DNA of 7,489 nucleotides from Verrucomicrobiota bacterium (GCA_023428335.1 JAEYYS010000140.1:1-7489), one strand, 5' to 3'; positions 1-5,725 are shown, counted from the stretch's first letter. A program made the numbers and translations. The notes: generated from the letters alone by a model not told the origin.

Positions 1-587
1 ATCCACAGCGTGCCCCGGCGCTCCCGCCGTTTGTTGAACCAGCGACTGAACCGCTCCTTCACCTCCTTCACGAACAGCGACAGATCGCAGAACCGCCGCT
101 GGATCCGCTCCAGCTTCGCCGTCGCCAACGACTCCATCCCCAGCCGCCGCAGTTCCGCCAGCTCCTGGCGCAGCAGGCCAATGAACTCCCGGCTGTAGAG
201 CAGGCGCAGGTGCTCAAAGAGCTTCTCCTCGCCATCGGCTCCTGCGAAGCGCTCCAGCCAGATCTGCCGCTTCGGCACCTCGACCAAGGCGTGGAAGTGG
301 TTGCCCATGATGCAGTAGGTGACCAGCCGCACCCCGCAGAACTCACTCATCTTCCAGAGCAGGCGCCGCAGCGCCTCCTTCTCCACGTCATCGAAGAAGA
401 CCTCCCCACCGCAGGTGCGCGACATGACATGGTAGGTGTTGGTCTCCCAGACCTCCCGTCCCAGCACCCGCCGCCGGCCACCCGACCACGACCGCGCGGC
501 AGGATACGGCCCCGTTTTCGCCTCAATCCCCACCAGCGGGTCCACCTCCACAGCCAACTCTTCTTCAACGCGTTGCCTCGTTTTCAT
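1..587 (-). CDS. REP-associated tyrosine transposase (RAYT, IS200/Y1-like), 3' end beyond window
   Basis: The frame runs open from ATG at 587 off the left edge, giving 195 complete codons with no stop. The HUH metal/nicking motif is visible as GNHFHALV (His97 and His99), preceded by TYHVMSRTCGGEVFF (residues 51-65) and followed by the RAYT-typical FSRWFNKRRERRGTLW (180-195). Proteins of this family are single-strand DNA transposases of the Y1 HUH class that act on REP palindromes. The usual catalytic tyrosine region near a YIxxNPV motif would lie past the left edge, so I cannot say whether the enzyme is intact. About 45 N-terminal residues precede the core, longer than in many RAYTs. There is no clear Shine-Dalgarno site before ATG 587. 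The nearest REP-like copy lies only 36 bases upstream. Family assignment is confident; activity is unknown. Confidence 0.9.
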   Translation of the reverse strand, partial: MKTRQRVEEELAVEVDPLVGIEAKTGPYPAARSWSGGRRRVLGREVWETNTYHVMSRTCGGEVFFDDVEKEALRRLLWKMSEFCGVRLVTYCIMGNHFHALVEVPKRQIWLERFAGADGEEKLFEHLRLLYSREFIGLLRQELAELRRLGMESLATAKLERIQRRFCDLSLFVKEVKERFSRWFNKRRERRGTLW

Positions 588-622
588 GGCGCCATTTTCG
601 CTTGAAAAGCAACGAGGGTCAA

Positions 623-646
623 GCACTGAATGCCTGGCACCTTTTT
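623..646 (+). repeat. REP-like repeat, copy 1
   Basis: Fits the shared pattern GCAC-NNN-ATGCCTGGCA-YCTT, with TGA as the variable triplet. The core TGCC-T-GGCA (631-639) is a small palindrome able to form a hairpin. This copy lies 36 bases upstream of the RAYT start codon, the position expected for a REP served by its own transposase. It differs from the other three copies by C instead of T after the core and by a run of five T. Confidence 0.75.
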
Positions 647-792
647 CCTTTTTGGCGCAGCCAGCACGGGACTCAGCCGCCGAGTCGTCGGCGGGCCACG
701 CCCGCGGCGACCGGGCCGGCCTGGGTGGAGGCGGAGTTGCGACCGGACAGCGGCGAGGGCCTCACGGTACTGTTGCCGGGCGGTGCCTGCGT

Positions 793-816
793 GCACAGCA
801 TGCCTGGCATCTTCTT
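793..816 (+). repeat. REP-like repeat, copy 2
   Basis: Same pattern as the copy near the RAYT, with AGC as the variable triplet. Identity with the copy in the lipoprotein gene extends over 26 bases (791-816 against 1446-1471). The palindrome here is 11 bases, ATGCC-T-GGCAT at 800-810. Confidence 0.8.
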
Positions 817-872
817 ATTGCATTATTTACGACTTGGCCAGCTCCGCTTCCAGCGGCTGAGATTCCAACTGG

Positions 873-896
873 GCACATAATGCCTGGCATCTTTGT
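873..896 (+). repeat. REP-like repeat, copy 3
   Basis: Same pattern, with ATA as the variable triplet. Here the outer ends also pair: GCACA (873-877) with TGTGC (894-898), around the inner TGCC/GGCA stem (881-889). The copy could therefore form a two-step hairpin. Confidence 0.75.
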
Positions 897-990
897 GCGA
901 AGCGCAAGTGTTGCGGAGGCGAGCGAGTGACACCCGCCAGCACGCAAGACATGACCCGAGCCGGAGGCGTGGCCGGTTGGTGCAGCGCCC

Positions 991-1083
991 CATTATGCGG
1001 CATGACCAGGACACGCTCACGCACTCCGCAAGACATCATCGAAGCCAACGACTCACGCACTCCCCAACGCTCGCCGCATAATG
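991..1083. repeat. 93-base element bounded by 11-base inverted repeats, with internal direct repeats
   Basis: CATTATGCGGC at 991-1001 is repeated in perfect inverted form as GCCGCATAATG at 1073-1083. Between them CTCACGCACTCC occurs twice (1016-1027 and 1052-1063, 36 bases apart). The right arm plus following bases (CATAATGCC) resembles the left half of REP-like copy 3. It might be a small non-autonomous mobile element, a composite REP (BIME-like) or a structured site. I do not recognise it. Confidence 0.5.
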
Positions 1084-1089
1084 CCCAGC

Positions 1090-1398
1090 TCAGGCTCCGG
1101 GCGGCGGGTTGGAGGCGTCGATGGGTGATGCTTCTTTGTTCTCGATGTTGCTTTCAGTAATGGTTTGCTTCTTCGCTTCGATTTGATTCATTTTTTTACC
1201 CAAAGCCGCATAGTCCAAAAACGACACAGCAAGAGCTACCAACAAAATCACAGCAACGATTGGAGTGGCATTTGCCAGCGAACCTGTTTTCCACCAAACT
1301 AATCCGCCAAAGGGAAGAGCGGTAAAAGAGACAAGTAGCACAAACCGAAAAGTTACATACGCCAGTCGAAAGAGCTGGTCTGGATTTCTGGTGCTCAT
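1090..1398 (-). CDS. Small two-helix membrane protein, unknown function
   Basis: A 102-residue protein that I do not recognise. Two hydrophobic segments are visible, about residues 13-36 and 45-61, with a short loop containing WWKTGS between them. A polar tail of about 40 residues follows, rich in K, E and N and ending in NPPPGA. Both helices fit inner-membrane insertion. The DNA is about 45% GC, far below leuD in this window, which suggests a different origin. ATG 1398 is only 12 bases after the stop of the upstream lipoprotein gene, so the two may be co-transcribed. No clear Shine-Dalgarno site is seen. The clear helix/tail organisation argues for a real gene, but expression is unproven. 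Confidence 0.6.
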   Translation of the reverse strand: MSTRNPDQLFRLAYVTFRFVLLVSFTALPFGGLVWWKTGSLANATPIVAVILLVALAVSFLDYAALGKKMNQIEAKKQTITESNIENKEASPIDASNPPPGA

Positions 1399-1410
1399 CG
1401 ATGGATCAGA

Positions 1411-1809
1411 TTATTTTACCGGGCCTCTAGACGATGTTGTTGCTGGTGCACAGCATGCCTGGCATCTTCTTGTCTTCTTGCGCCGAGTTGGCAGATCCGC
1501 CTGCGGCACCAGCGCTGTGGAGGCCGGCGCAGGGATCTGGCGGGTGATCTGCTTCTTGTCCACCTTGTAACTGTACCGATATGGCCGTCCCCGGAGTTCC
1601 CTGTGGGCGATGGTATGAAAGGTCTCGACCGCCGCGGTGGGATTGTGGATGAAGTTCCCCTCCATCGTGATGGCAGCTCCGCCTGTGGCCGTGCGCGTGA
1701 TCGTCTTCCTGATCAGGGACCGGTCGAGCGCCGTCATCTTCGCCGTCGAGGTGCAGCCGACGAGGCAGACGATGGTCAGGTGGGCGGTAAAGATTTTCCA
1801 GAGACGCAT
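1411..1809 (-). CDS. Small putative lipoprotein, unknown function
   Basis: A 132-residue protein that begins MRLWKIFTAHLTIVCLVGC. This is a type II signal peptide with lipobox LVGC (lipidated Cys19), so the product should be anchored in a membrane facing the periplasm. The mature part (about 20-110) has no motif I recognise; it contains a T/A/G-rich stretch and then RGRPYRYSYKVDKKQITRQI. The last 20 or so residues, starting around RRCQACCA, are encoded by a copy of the REP-like repeat and the bases after it. The native end was probably nearer residue 110. ATG 1809 is chosen because it gives the complete signal peptide; no strong ribosome binding site precedes it. A competing longer minus-strand frame (1427-2023) lacks any protein-like feature. 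Confidence 0.6.
   Translation of the reverse strand: MRLWKIFTAHLTIVCLVGCTSTAKMTALDRSLIRKTITRTATGGAAITMEGNFIHNPTAAVETFHTIAHRELRGRPYRYSYKVDKKQITRQIPAPASTALVPQADLPTRRKKTRRCQACCAPATTSSRGPVK
1448..1471 (+). repeat. REP-like repeat, copy 4, inside the lipoprotein gene's 3' end
   Basis: Same pattern as the copies upstream of the RAYT and in the same orientation, about 550 bases further on. It matches copy 2 over 26 bases (1446-1471). It lies within the coding frame of the lipoprotein and supplies its last residues, which suggests insertion or recombination at the gene's end. Confidence 0.8.
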
Positions 1810-2032
1810 GGCAGGTTGGAAACGGTTTAGGGATGAAAATCAAAGAGTGGGGGTAGGGCATAGGCTCGCCGCAGTCTGGAAAGTGGACTTTGTCACGCCG
1901 GGTTTTTCTGCGCCCGCCCCGAAAAGCGTCCCGCCGCTTCCAGCGCTCAGTGCGGCTCGGTCTTGCTTTCCAGTCGACGCATGTGGGATCCAGGGCTTCA
2001 AGCAGTCGTTCATGGATTGACACTGTTTTTCT
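1810..2032. other. Intergenic stretch with an 8-base inverted repeat
   Basis: No convincing gene. CTGGAAAG at 1876-1883 is mirrored by CTTTCCAG at 1966-1973, with a loop of about 80 GC-rich bases. Two overlapping minus-strand frames cross the region (1840-2085 and 1427-2023) but look like shadow translations. The promoter of the lipoprotein gene may lie here, but I see no clear -35/-10 pair. Confidence 0.4.
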
Positions 2033-2461
2033 TCATGAAGCTTTTTTTCTTCGACCCTGGGGCGAATCATAAACCACATCACCACTCCAATTAAAGATGA
2101 TGATCTTGTCAGGCTTCAGCCAGTATGAGAACTTAGCCTTAATCAAGGGTTGATCAGGCCCGTTGTAAGCATCTGCAAAATCGTAGTCCCAATCGGACAG
2201 CAACTCAGGAAACGGATTGGCATGTGAGCGAACAAAGATGATCCCAGGATCTCTACCTTCATTGATTCTGGCAACCACCGTTTCCGTTGATTCGCCCAGC
2301 TTTGATTCGCCTTTGTCTCCTCTGAAATACACGGCCATGGAGAGCATTTCGAGAGCAATACGTCTCTGTTTATCTTTCGTTACTTCATCACTGATCCAAG
2401 CCGAAAGCATCATTGCTGCCACCGTAACTGCAACAACTGCAATTCTCTTCCTGCCATCCAT
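2033..2461 (-). CDS. Membrane-anchored small protein, unknown function
   Basis: A 142-residue protein that I do not recognise. Residues 1-6 are basic (MDGRKR) and are followed by a hydrophobic segment (about 7-23), so it is probably a single N-terminal anchor or signal with the rest outside the cytoplasm. The soluble part is globular in composition, with an aromatic and acidic middle (LLSDWDYDFADAYNGPDQP) and a C-terminal strand-like stretch (YWLKPDKIIIFNWSGDVVYD) before a basic tail GRRKKAS. The DNA is about 47% GC, unlike the housekeeping genes in the window. ATG 2461 has no Shine-Dalgarno site. A perfect palindrome, CGAAC-AA-GTTCG, lies 10 bases upstream (2471-2482). The protein-like composition supports a real gene, perhaps acquired. 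Confidence 0.65.
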   Translation of the reverse strand: MDGRKRIAVVAVTVAAMMLSAWISDEVTKDKQRRIALEMLSMAVYFRGDKGESKLGESTETVVARINEGRDPGIIFVRSHANPFPELLSDWDYDFADAYNGPDQPLIKAKFSYWLKPDKIIIFNWSGDVVYDSPQGRRKKAS

Positions 2462-2470
2462 GGTGCGGGG

Positions 2471-2482
2471 CGAACAAGTTCG
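2471..2482. promoter_or_regulatory. Short palindrome upstream of the 2033-2461 gene
   Basis: CGAAC-AA-GTTCG is a perfect 5+2+5 inverted repeat nine bases before the ATG. It could be an operator or a small hairpin in the mRNA leader. At this length it may also be chance. Confidence 0.25.
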
Positions 2483-2506
2483 GGCGACTTGACCAGAGGA
2501 CTCACC

Positions 2507-3451
2507 TCACTTCTTCTGCGGGAACAGCATTTTCGACATCTCGATGCCGGTTTTGGTCATGCTCGCCGTCTGTTCCTGGTAGGTTTTCAGGGTCTGCAGT
2601 TGGGCCGGGGTCAGGAACTCGGCGGCGCGTTCGGCGACAATGCGGCCGTTGACTTCGATCTGCTGGAGCTGGCGCTGGATCAGGTCGTCGGTCAGCAGGG
2701 ACGGATCCAGGTTGGTCTTGCCGGCGAGATTGCCGCCGGAGCCCGGGCGCGCGCGCACCTCGGCCATGAGATCGATGAGCTGCTGCTCCTGCTGTGCGCT
2801 GAGCGGCTCCGGCGACGAGGCAAACAGCCCCTTGCCGAGCATTTCAAACTGGGTGCGCTCGGGCAGGGTTTTTTCCCAGTGCTGGAACGACTGCCAGTCG
2901 TCGTCGTGATTGAGGAACTGGCGGATCGTGTCGTCAAAGGCCGTGCGTTGCTGGTCGATCTGCTCGCCGATCGCCTGCCGCTGCGCGGAGGTCAGCTTGT
3001 CGTCCATCAATTTCAGGCTCAGCTCGGTCTGCGTCTTCTGTCGCTCGACAAGCAGCTTCTTGAAATGCTCCCGTTCCTGCGGGCTGAGTTGGAGCTGGTC
3101 GAACAACCGCGCGTAGGCGATGTCGATCTGCAGCGCCTGCTGGCGCTCCATGGCCTCGCGCATGCCGGGCGCGTTCATCATTTCCCGCAGGCCGGCCCGG
3201 CTCGGTGACGCGGGGGCAGCGGCCGATGCCGCCGGTGCCGGCGCAGCCGCCACCGGCGGTGGGGCCGGTTGCTCCGCGCGACGCTCCAGCTCGCGCTTCA
3301 GGCTGGCGATGGTGCGCATCGCCTCGGTGAGTTCGGTCTCCAACACGGCCAACCGCGGATCCGGCTCCGGCGAACGTCCCAGAACCCAGGCGAGGGCCAG
3401 CAGCGAACCGGCCGAGGTCAGGCCGAGCAGAACAAGGGCGGCATTTTTCAT
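2507..3451 (-). CDS. Membrane-anchored coiled-coil protein with LTXXQ-like motifs
   Basis: A 314-residue protein with a hydrophobic N-terminus (about 4-24), i.e. a signal anchor or uncleaved signal peptide. A coiled coil follows (about 33-60, ETELTEAMRTIASLKRELERR), then a Pro/Ala linker (62-84) and a long, Gln-rich helical region. That region carries LSPQERE (122-128), LTSAQ (153-157), LSAQQEQQ (217-224) and LTPAQ (280-284). Repeated LTXXQ motifs recall the Spy/CpxP periplasmic chaperone family, but this protein is much longer and the match is only at motif level. A periplasmic, membrane-tethered role, perhaps in folding or envelope stress, is an inference. It starts 87 bases after the end of the nucleotidyltransferase gene. 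A hairpin-forming sequence lies in that gap, so it may be transcribed separately. Confidence 0.75.
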   Translation of the reverse strand: MKNAALVLLGLTSAGSLLALAWVLGRSPEPDPRLAVLETELTEAMRTIASLKRELERRAEQPAPPPVAAAPAPAASAAAPASPSRAGLREMMNAPGMREAMERQQALQIDIAYARLFDQLQLSPQEREHFKKLLVERQKTQTELSLKLMDDKLTSAQRQAIGEQIDQQRTAFDDTIRQFLNHDDDWQSFQHWEKTLPERTQFEMLGKGLFASSPEPLSAQQEQQLIDLMAEVRARPGSGGNLAGKTNLDPSLLTDDLIQRQLQQIEVNGRIVAERAAEFLTPAQLQTLKTYQEQTASMTKTGIEMSKMLFPQKK

Positions 3452-3467
3452 GCGCCAAAATTACCAT

Positions 3468-3481
3468 GCCTCGACCGAGGC
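3468..3481. terminator. Possible weak terminator hairpin
   Basis: GCCTCG-AC-CGAGGC is a perfect 6-base inverted repeat in the gap after the nucleotidyltransferase gene. On the minus strand it is followed by ATGGTAATTTT, a short T-rich stretch but not a clean U-run. It could end the two-gene module or merely sit before the next start. Confidence 0.3.
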
Positions 3482-3538
3482 GACCAGAGGCAACTGAACA
3501 GGCTGCTGCGGTGGCATGTCCTTTCGACGGCGGAGGTG

Positions 3539-4465
3539 TCAGGCTCCGGCGAGTTTCTCAAGCGGTTCAATGGCGTCCACGAGCAACCGTTCCCCCATCA
3601 CGTGCAGTTGACTGCGAGTGGGCGGCTGCGATGCCAGAAGGCCGTAGGCGCAGGTGTGGAGGGCTTCGTCGAAGTCCTCTACGCGGTCTTGTTTCAGGAG
3701 TTGGCGAATGCCCTGTCCGGCTTGAAGAGCAAGCTCCTGCCAGCGGGCTGGGAAGCGGATCTTGAGGGCATCCCCCCAAAGCGGCCCCCAATCGAGCAAA
3801 GTATCTTCGTGCTTCCTTTCGGCCAGCAGAGCCAGTGCGAGAACACGCCCGAGGTCCTTGTTGCTACGCTTGATGCGGCGTCCGCCGATCAGACCACTCA
3901 TTGTCTGCTGGCCGATGCTGGGATGGTGCAGCAAGTTGGCGAGGGCCATCATTTCCGGTCGTGCGATACCGATGCCAAACTCCGTGGCAACAGGCTGGAA
4001 GTCGGCCAGCGAGAGGAAGCCAAAGCTGCACAGGCTGAAATGCCCCTTGGCGGTGGGCAGGCGGATGTAGCGCTGACCGAGATCGTCCGGAGACTCCGGC
4101 ACGGTGAGCAGTTCGATGAACCAATCCTGCGAGCCTGGCGGCTGAAGTCGAGCCACCGGCAGTTCATGGTCCGGTGTGTGAGCCGTGCCAGGAGCTGGAA
4201 ATTCTTCGGTGGGATGAAATGTCCAGTCAGCGGCAAACAGGCGCTCAGTGACGGCAATGCCCACTGGAATGGCATGGATGCGCGGTGAGAGCAGGCAGTC
4301 GGCATCCTTGGTGCGAACCTGTAGGGATGGGTTGTCCCCAAAAAAGCAGTAGCCTGCGGCGAGACTGCCGATGACGACCAGATTATCACGGCAATCTTCC
4401 GGGATGGCTGCAGCGACCTGGGCAAGAGCTGCGCGTGGTGAGATGAGCTGGCTGGATTGGCTCAT
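3539..4465 (-). CDS. Nucleotidyltransferase-fold protein, AbiEii-like putative toxin
   Basis: A 308-residue protein with the nucleotidyltransferase signature: VVIGSLAAGYCFF (30-42, Gly33-Ser34), then TKDADCLL with Asp54 and Asp56 as likely metal ligands. A later acidic strand, DWFIELL (114-120), may give the third carboxylate (Glu118). Further on, RSNKDLGRVLALALL (200-214) resembles the conserved Lys-Asp helix of AbiEii/AbiGii toxins. Those enzymes transfer nucleotides to RNA or other targets and block growth; the substrate here is unknown. The start overlaps the stop of the upstream regulator (ATGA), and AAAGGAGA sits 7 bases before the ATG, the best ribosome binding site in the window. Tight coupling to a DNA-binding partner supports a type IV toxin-antitoxin or defence role. 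A non-toxic nucleotidyltransferase is the alternative. Confidence 0.75.
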   Translation of the reverse strand: MSQSSQLISPRAALAQVAAAIPEDCRDNLVVIGSLAAGYCFFGDNPSLQVRTKDADCLLSPRIHAIPVGIAVTERLFAADWTFHPTEEFPAPGTAHTPDHELPVARLQPPGSQDWFIELLTVPESPDDLGQRYIRLPTAKGHFSLCSFGFLSLADFQPVATEFGIGIARPEMMALANLLHHPSIGQQTMSGLIGGRRIKRSNKDLGRVLALALLAERKHEDTLLDWGPLWGDALKIRFPARWQELALQAGQGIRQLLKQDRVEDFDEALHTCAYGLLASQPPTRSQLHVMGERLLVDAIEPLEKLAGA

Positions 4466-4479
4466 GGGGTATCTCCTTT
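4462..4479 (-). promoter_or_regulatory. Ribosome binding site and ATGA coupling of the module
   Basis: On the minus strand AAAGGAGA (4479-4472) lies seven bases before ATG 4465. This ATG shares four bases with the regulator's stop TGA (4464-4462). The arrangement favours translational coupling and fixes the start of the nucleotidyltransferase. Other genes in the window lack a site of comparable strength. Confidence 0.75.
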
Positions 4480-5523
4480 CGGGGCAAGCGCCTGGAGGAA
4501 TTCCAAGGCCTGGGATTCAAGCCTCATTTCATGCAGATCCAGCAAGCATTCCACGGGATCCGCCCAAAGCACGCCCTCGCCATCCGTTTCTGAAAAGCGA
4601 TACGGATAGCGAACTGCATGGATCACCAAACGAGCCGGCTCTCCCTGTCGAGCGGGCTTCAGGGCAGGATCAAGCTGACGCAGGAAACCCAGCTCAGGCT
4701 GACGTACGGGATGGTACAAGGTCAAATCGAGTCTCGGCGTGCCAATGAGGTCGATGGACGGATGCCAATGTCGTGCCCCAAGAACGCCGGCGATGGCGAC
4801 GCCTTCGGGACGCAGCTTTTGGAGTCGGCCCAGGAGCGACTCCACCGAGCGCGGCTGGCCTGAGTGATCGGCAAAGCGTAACGTGTGACGCACTTTGTCG
4901 GCATCCATCACCAGTCGGAACCATTCGTCCTTGGGAAAGGCTTTCAGTTCCACCCGGCGATCCGAATGTCGAATGAGGTACTTGTCGAGCTTCTCAAGGG
5001 CTGAGGCCACGGTGGGATAAGAACAGCCGGCGGCTTGACCAATCCAACGGGAGGTGAGCGGCCCAGCGCGGCGAATCCACTGATTGATCAGAATGCGCAG
5101 GATGTCGTAAGCCGGCTTGGCACTCATCAGGGAATCCATGCAGGCATGGAAAGCTCGTTCCTCCGATGCCTTTTCAAGCAGGAGGCTCTGCATCGCTTCG
5201 TCTGGATCATTCGGCACGCCCTGAATCCGATCCTTCTGGGATAGGCAAAGGCTCAGACGCTGCAGGATCTCGGGTCGCAGCACCTGCGAGACACGATCCC
5301 ACTCCTCGCGCAGTCGAGGCAGCGTGATCGCCGAGTTCACCAGCAACAGGCATCCGCGCAACTCAGCCTTTTCGCTGAGCTGATAGGCTAGCTTCAGGAG
5401 TGCGCCGGTCAAGGCGCGTTGAGAATCCACGCCCGCCTCCACCTCAATCAAGACATCCCCAACCTGGGCCGACTCTTTGCCCTGGCGCTGAATTCGAGGC
5501 GAATGGGAAGCCGTGTCCTTCAT
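4462..5523 (-). CDS. Winged-helix regulator with AbiEi-like C-terminus, putative antitoxin, extra N-terminal domain
   Basis: A 353-residue protein with three visible parts. Residues about 20-100 (GDVLIEVEAGVDSQRAL, then a helix, then GCLLLVNSAITLPRL) are an alpha/beta domain that vaguely recalls the restriction-endonuclease fold, but I see no clear D/E-X-K site. Residues 155-195 form a winged helix-turn-helix (PLTSRWIGQAAGCSYPTVASALEKLDKYLI). Residues 239-350 resemble the AbiEi-type C-terminal domain, ending WADPVECLLDLHEMRL...QALEFLQAL. AbiEi proteins repress their own operon and neutralise AbiEii. The adjacent nucleotidyltransferase and the palindromic operator next to the start fit this. 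At 353 residues it is longer than a typical AbiEi; the extra length is the N-terminal domain. A sampled stretch is about 53% GC, below the flanks, suggesting transfer. Confidence 0.7.
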   Translation of the reverse strand: MKDTASHSPRIQRQGKESAQVGDVLIEVEAGVDSQRALTGALLKLAYQLSEKAELRGCLLLVNSAITLPRLREEWDRVSQVLRPEILQRLSLCLSQKDRIQGVPNDPDEAMQSLLLEKASEERAFHACMDSLMSAKPAYDILRILINQWIRRAGPLTSRWIGQAAGCSYPTVASALEKLDKYLIRHSDRRVELKAFPKDEWFRLVMDADKVRHTLRFADHSGQPRSVESLLGRLQKLRPEGVAIAGVLGARHWHPSIDLIGTPRLDLTLYHPVRQPELGFLRQLDPALKPARQGEPARLVIHAVRYPYRFSETDGEGVLWADPVECLLDLHEMRLESQALEFLQALAPKGDTP

Positions 5524-5532
5524 GGCCTCAAC

Positions 5533-5558
5533 TTGCAGGTTTAATGTTAAACCTGCAA
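5533..5558. promoter_or_regulatory. Perfect 12+12 inverted repeat, likely operator of the two-gene module
   Basis: TTGCAGGTTTAA (5533-5544), spacer TG, then TTAAACCTGCAA (5547-5558) is a perfect inverted repeat. It ends nine bases before the regulator's ATG. Its AT-rich centre and symmetry are typical of an operator for a dimeric winged-helix protein, so autorepression by the adjacent regulator is likely. It could also form a hairpin in the mRNA leader. Confidence 0.8.
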
Positions 5559-5562
5559 ATGA

Positions 5563-5589
5563 ATATTAAAGTTGCAATTCAATCTGCAA
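5563..5589 (-). promoter_or_regulatory. Candidate promoter of the two-gene module
   Basis: On the minus strand TTGCAG (5589-5584) could be a -35 box, with TAATAT (5568-5563) as a -10 box after a short 15-base spacer. Transcription would then start within or next to the palindrome. The half-sites overlap both boxes, so bound regulator would block polymerase. The spacing is suboptimal, so this is tentative. Confidence 0.35.
5566..5589. promoter_or_regulatory. Two further tandem operator half-sites
   Basis: TTAAAGTTGCAA (5566-5577) and TTCAATCTGCAA (5578-5589) each match the half-site TTAAACCTGCAA at 10 of 12 positions. They lie directly next to each other, in the same orientation as the palindrome's right arm. 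They would extend the regulator's binding region across the likely promoter. Confidence 0.6.
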
Positions 5590-5725
5590 GTCGCGAGTTC
5601 AGCCTGAACGAACCAAGGGCGGCGATACGCCCAGAGTCACTCGCCCCCCTGCCAACCCCGCCTCACTGCGCGTTCCTGCAGAGCGTGCGAAGGCGGTAAA
5701 TCCTGCTGCAAACGCAGGCCTAACC

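Larger units (their letters stand above)
588..1089. other. Gene-free, repeat-rich stretch upstream of the RAYT
   Basis: About 500 bases without a convincing gene. The short open frames here overlap each other on both strands, have arginine/alanine/serine-rich shadow-type composition, and cross the repeats in different frames. The stretch holds three same-orientation copies of a 24-base REP-like repeat, a pair of 11-base inverted repeats about 90 bases apart, and a 12-base direct repeat. It is most likely a landing zone for repeats mobilised by the neighbouring transposase. A non-coding RNA cannot be excluded. Confidence 0.6.

Noticed and set aside
623..898. CRISPR array from the repeated 24-base units
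   Set aside because: Spacing between copies is irregular (170 and 80 bases start to start), there are few copies, and the repeat also occurs inside a coding gene; this fits REP elements instead.
827..1060. Minus-strand 77-residue frame between the REP-like repeats
   Set aside because: It runs through the inverted/direct repeat element and a REP-like copy, overlaps rival frames of similar length, and has no domain, signal or ribosome binding site.
1427..2023. Minus-strand 198-residue frame overlapping the lipoprotein gene
   Set aside because: Basic and proline/histidine-rich shadow composition. The overlapping frame 1411-1809 has a proper lipoprotein signal.
1840..2085. Minus-strand 81-residue frame in the gap before the lipoprotein gene
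   Set aside because: Overlaps the end of the 2033-2461 gene, has low-complexity composition and no start signal. I could not support it as a gene.
991..2482. Integron cassette array with attC sites between the small minus-strand genes
   Set aside because: Short same-strand orphan genes and inverted repeats suggested it, but I found no paired RYYYAAC/GTTRRRY core sites and no integrase.
3269..4288. Plus-strand frame of 339 residues opposite the nucleotidyltransferase gene
   Set aside because: It crosses two minus-strand genes and their gap, and shows no domain; a shadow frame.
5698..5725. Terminator after gcvH (CCTGC...GCAGG with a short ATTT tail on the minus strand)
   Set aside because: The stem is only five bases and there is no U-run, so it is too weak to call.
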